Positions 61,004 to 64,000 of a DNA stretch of 64,000 bases are shown one piece after another. Source of the stretch: Acanthococcus lagerstroemiae (Eukaryota > Arthropoda > Insecta > Hemiptera > Eriococcidae); assembly GCA_031841125.1 (NCBI GenBank), contig CM063111.1, forward strand, positions 58,961,535 to 59,025,534, in the 5' to 3' direction. Position 1 is the stretch's first letter; every line of letters starts with the position of its first letter. The notes under the pieces are model-generated. The model had not been told where the DNA came from, ran no database searches, and was given only the letters and a program-made list of their open reading frames with translations. Both the position numbers and the translations under genes were made by a program.

Positions 61004-61455
61004 AGGTCGCTGTGTGGCCAAGTGGTAACATGCCTGTTTCGCAATCCTTGCCTCTCGGGTTCGAGTCCCACCAGCGCCAGAAAGCTAGTGATATTCAAAT
61101 AACCCCATTAACATCCTAGCGAACTTTATGATGACAGTGTCAATCGAGGTGGAAATGTAGTACGTCCTGTAACCCCTGCCAGTTCACACAAAAAAGACAT
61201 TATAATCGCTGAGCGTGTTACCACCAGATCAGAAAGATTGGTATTGTGCGTGTGCACATCGTGGACAGCTTACTCAACGTCGTGAAACACGCGACTAATA
61301 AGCTAACTGCGGCTGCACGCTCTGGCCTGAAAAGGAAAACTAACGGAATAAGGAGAAGGCAACGGCAGACTATCCCAACTAACCTGCCCAAGAGGTTCAC
61401 GCGTCAGAAACCGCGTCCGGTATCGGATACGTCTCCTGAAGAAGAATACGCATAA
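61004..61455 (+). mobile_element. tRNA-headed insertion with basic ORF
   Basis: 61005-61079 resembles a tRNA: acceptor GG(T)CGCTG pairs with CAGCGCC if one T is looped out, a perfect A box TGGCCAAGTGG (61015-61025) and a perfect B box GGTTCGAGTCC (61058-61068). The anticodon and T stems pair poorly, so it is a SINE head or tRNA pseudogene, not a working tRNA. Downstream an open frame to 61455 encodes a very basic peptide (KRKTNGIRRRQRQ, then acidic DTSPEEEY) of unknown identity. CGCATAAAA before and CGCATAAGA after the block may be its target duplication, placing the stop codon in the flank. Confidence 0.55.
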
Positions 61456-61698
61456 GAATTGTGTTATGACTTGTTGAGGCTCATGCAGTTACTCTCAAGA
61501 CTTGTCGAGGTTAATCAGATGCTTTTAAAACTCATCGTAACCGTGTTCCGATTCAATAAAATTCTTTTAGGGCTTATTCAGACTTCTAAGATTCATTCTG
61601 ATTCGGTTCAAAACTCATTGAGCTTCTCCGAAGCCTCCATGCTATTCATTCGGATTATGTTGAGATTAATTCAGGCTGCTTAAAACAAGTAAAATTTA
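61456..61698 (+). repeat. Degenerate GACTCATTCAGA array, block 2
   Basis: Same word family as block 1 (CTCATGCAGTTACTCTCAAG, CTTATTCAGACTTC, TTCAAAACTCATTG). It is split from block 1 by the tRNA-headed insertion and from block 3 by the Helitron. Confidence 0.6.
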
Positions 61699-63328
61699 TC
61701 TACTATATAAAAGTGAATGTGTGTGTGTTTGTTGGTTTGTTCGAGGTTGGTGGCTGAACCATAAGAGCTGGGGGGTTCGTACTTTTTAGATGTGTTCGTA
61801 TGAACCCGGAATAGGTTTTAGGCTATAAAAAATTTCGGTACCCTAATTAGTAGAGGGACCACAAACTTTTGCCCCCTGTGGGCTCCTAATTTTTTTTTAA
61901 CGTGAACTTTCCGGAATTGTTTTACATTGAACTTCTTCACACTCTGTTAAATTTTAGTGGCTGTAACTGTCTCCCTTTGGAAATTATTTGGGGTTGAAAA
62001 TCTAAAATTTCCAAGATGAGCTCAAAATGCCTCATCATTACATGTACATCGGATTTAATGCAACCATAACATATTTGGATATTGTTTCGCACTCATTTAT
62101 GTACCACACCGCCCATTTTCAACCACGTATCACCTCCAAAAGCCCTAAAATTTCAGTTTTTGAAAACTATGTCCAGTATTCCTTGTAATTATCCGACTGA
62201 ATTTTTGAAAACACCAACATTTTCCTCTGAATAACACAAATATGAAGCAGTAAACTGCAAATAGATCAAGACCCTCCATCTGAACGCAATGAGAGTTGAA
62301 GCTATTTGCAATTGTAACTTTCCATGAATTTCAGTAGCGTTTCTCAAGGAACCTCTTCCGAGCCAAGAACCGGCTAGCCGCAAGAGGGCAATTCGTCTAT
62401 CAACATAGGCACACAGACGCCCGCGCGAACATACACAAAGATAGGTTAGGAACAGAAACAACAAATGACATTTTAGTACCTGAGTATAATGGGTAAATGC
62501 GCCTATTCTTCTACTTTTTTTTTTTTTTAACAGCAACTATTAGTTAAATCTGCAGGTAAAAATGTGTCCTATACCTCATGATCAAAATCTCTCTTCGCTA
62601 ATTTGTATTAAAGTGTTAGTTTATCTGTGGGTGGGTGTGCGTGTTTGTTCGTTGTTGGAGGGTGAATTATAAGAGCTGAGGGCAAGTGCAGATACCGGGA
62701 AGAGGATGAGGTCCAAACCCCTTCGCCCCAAATATCTAGATACCTATATGTGGTATCAGTTCCAGCGATGGATTTCCCGATAGGCACAGTAGGCAAGTGG
62801 GGCGATATATTTTGAGGGGTGGCAAATTTTTGTACAAAAACAGCGGGGAAAAGGAAGAAAAATCGGAAAAGGAGAAAAAGAAGAGACAGAAAAAGGAAAC
62901 AGTTGCAGAAAACATAACTGGGAAATAATAATTATCAATTTTTGAGCTGTAGTTCATTAGGAGGATATGGAATGGAGGGGTGAGGGAGATATTTGCTTGG
63001 CTTCTAAATCCGCAACTGATTACAAAGAGCGTAAGCAAAAAGTGGAGTTCATAAGACATTAAAAAAGAAGAAGTGAAGTGACCACCCGCTTATTAGTCGC
63101 ATTGGCAGCCGATGCCGGCAGTGCGGGAAGGGTGGAGGGAGGAAAACTGCTAGAGTTTTCAGGTAGGAAAAGATCACGGATGTGGATCCCAGGGAATTGT
63201 TACAGGGAGGGAAGATGGGAAAGCGGTTTCCTGTAAAGGGAAGAGGAGGGGACTAACTCAAACCCAAAACACTTTAGCCAGCTCACTTTAGCCAACAGTC
63301 TAGATGAACCGCGAAGTGGGTCAGCTAG
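61699..63328 (+). mobile_element. Non-autonomous Helitron
   Basis: The 5' end is TCTACTATATAAAAG and the 3' end is CCGCGAAGTGGGTCAGCTAG, with a short CCGC/GTGG hairpin just before the CTAG terminus. It sits between A and T with no target duplication, all features of Helitrons. Similarity of 61718-61790 to 62616-62690 (GTGTGTTTGTTxG, GAACCATAAGAGCTG versus GAATTATAAGAGCTG) shows internal duplication or a nested relative. No Rep/helicase gene is present. It interrupts the degenerate array. Confidence 0.8.
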
Positions 63329-64000
63329 TTGTGCTATATTGTCAAGTCTCATGCAGATGACTTCGTGGCTCGTCAAAACTCAACAGACTCCTTCAAAATT
63401 CATTGAAATTCTGTTAAAACCAATTGTGACCATATTCTGATTCATTCAAATTTCGTTTGTGATTTGTTCAGACCTACATATATGATTCATGCTGCTTTAA
63501 TTAAGACTATTCTGCCTACCTTGAGATCTTATGCAATTCAGTCACATAGTCCAGTTTCATTTAGACTATCAAACATCAAAATTTTGTTATGAGTCATTAA
63601 GGCTCATTTAGGCGCCCTTGCGACTCAATAAAACTCACTAGACTCTTTGAAAACTTATTCAGATTCTCTTGAAACTCGTTAAGATTTATTCTGACCATGT
63701 TGAGTATTGTTAAACTCGTTACAACTGTGAGACTTCCTTCTGTTAGTTGAAGCTCGTTCAGCCTCGTTAAAATTTGTCTGGACTATTCAGACTCGTTTTT
63801 TTGGTCTTTTTCTGAATGTCAAAACTTACTGATATCAATTAAGCGGTCTATATTCAGGCTCGTCGCTTCAATATGCTTGTTCGGCTGTGTTATGACTCGT
63901 CTGACATCATTCAAACTCATTCAGGTGACTAGAATTCATTCAGACTGTCAACTCTACTTCAGACTCTTCAAAGATCAGTTCAAACTTCTACTTGTATTAA
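63329..64000 (+). repeat. Degenerate GACTCATTCAGA array, block 3
   Basis: Continuation of the array right of the Helitron to the window end, with AAACTCATTCAGGTGAC, GAATTCATTCAGACTG and CTTGAAACTCGTTAAG. No gene or WDR11 exon seen. Confidence 0.65.

Noticed and set aside
61005..61079. Functional tRNA gene
   Set aside because: Pol III boxes are perfect, but an extra base in the acceptor stem and unpaired anticodon and T stems argue for a SINE head or pseudogene.
60370..64000. CRISPR-like or clean satellite array
   Set aside because: Words are degenerate with irregular spacing and the genome is eukaryotic.

Overview
The window is nuclear DNA of a eukaryote, almost certainly an insect. The genes are split by many short GT-AG introns. 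The recognisable proteins read like insect orthologues, and most of the rest is decayed transposons. Frequent TAGGTACCTA-type words fit a hemipteran, but that is a weak guess. There is no sign of bacterial operons, CRISPR or viral genomes.

Layout. Positions 1-40 kb are gene-poor. They hold two isolated candidate coding exons on the plus strand (2992-3146 and 10795-10939) that I cannot name, several CpG-rich unique blocks that could be regulatory or 5' exons, and many transposons. Transposons with identifiable ends include a 1.8 kb hAT element with a decayed transposase and a perfect 8-bp target duplication (15995-17804). It sits inside another inverted-repeat element and itself carries a third, making a three-level nest. 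There are at least five hAT-like MITEs with 8-bp duplications, a 1.05 kb TA-flanked element with two partial relatives, an RTE-like LINE (about 28740-30440), an R1-like endonuclease fragment and a tRNA-derived SINE. Two long near-perfect foldbacks lie at 19427-19660 and 40210-40341, plus a weaker one at 39687-39800.

From 40.9 kb on the window is gene-bearing. A two-exon 99-aa plus-strand gene (40942-42525) has a 106-codon minus-strand ORF in its intron. It converges tail-to-tail with STT3B (minus, 43990-51328), the catalytic subunit of the oligosaccharyltransferase; all 15 coding exons can be assembled into a 765-aa reading frame. STT3B is head-to-head with WDR11 (plus, from 52218). Sixteen exons of WDR11, about 805 aa covering the WD40 propeller part, lie in the window and the gene runs off the right edge. 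The roughly 0.9 kb between the two start codons is a probable bidirectional promoter and contains a perfect palindrome.

Introns of both genes hold LINE debris: a reverse-transcriptase remnant inside STT3B, and an R1-like LINE next to a 3'-truncated U6 snRNA copy inside WDR11. The last 4 kb (within a long WDR11 intron) is a degenerate GACTCATTCAGA-like array, interrupted by a tRNA-headed insertion and by a non-autonomous Helitron with TC and CTAG ends.

STT3B (N-glycosylation in the ER) and WDR11 (vesicle tethering at the trans-Golgi) both serve the secretory pathway, so a shared promoter would make sense, but this is inference. I did not find a convincing new gene system. The most interesting items are the nested transposons, the foldbacks, the ambiguous stop/splice site in the 99-aa gene and the in-frame 69-nt WDR11 intron.
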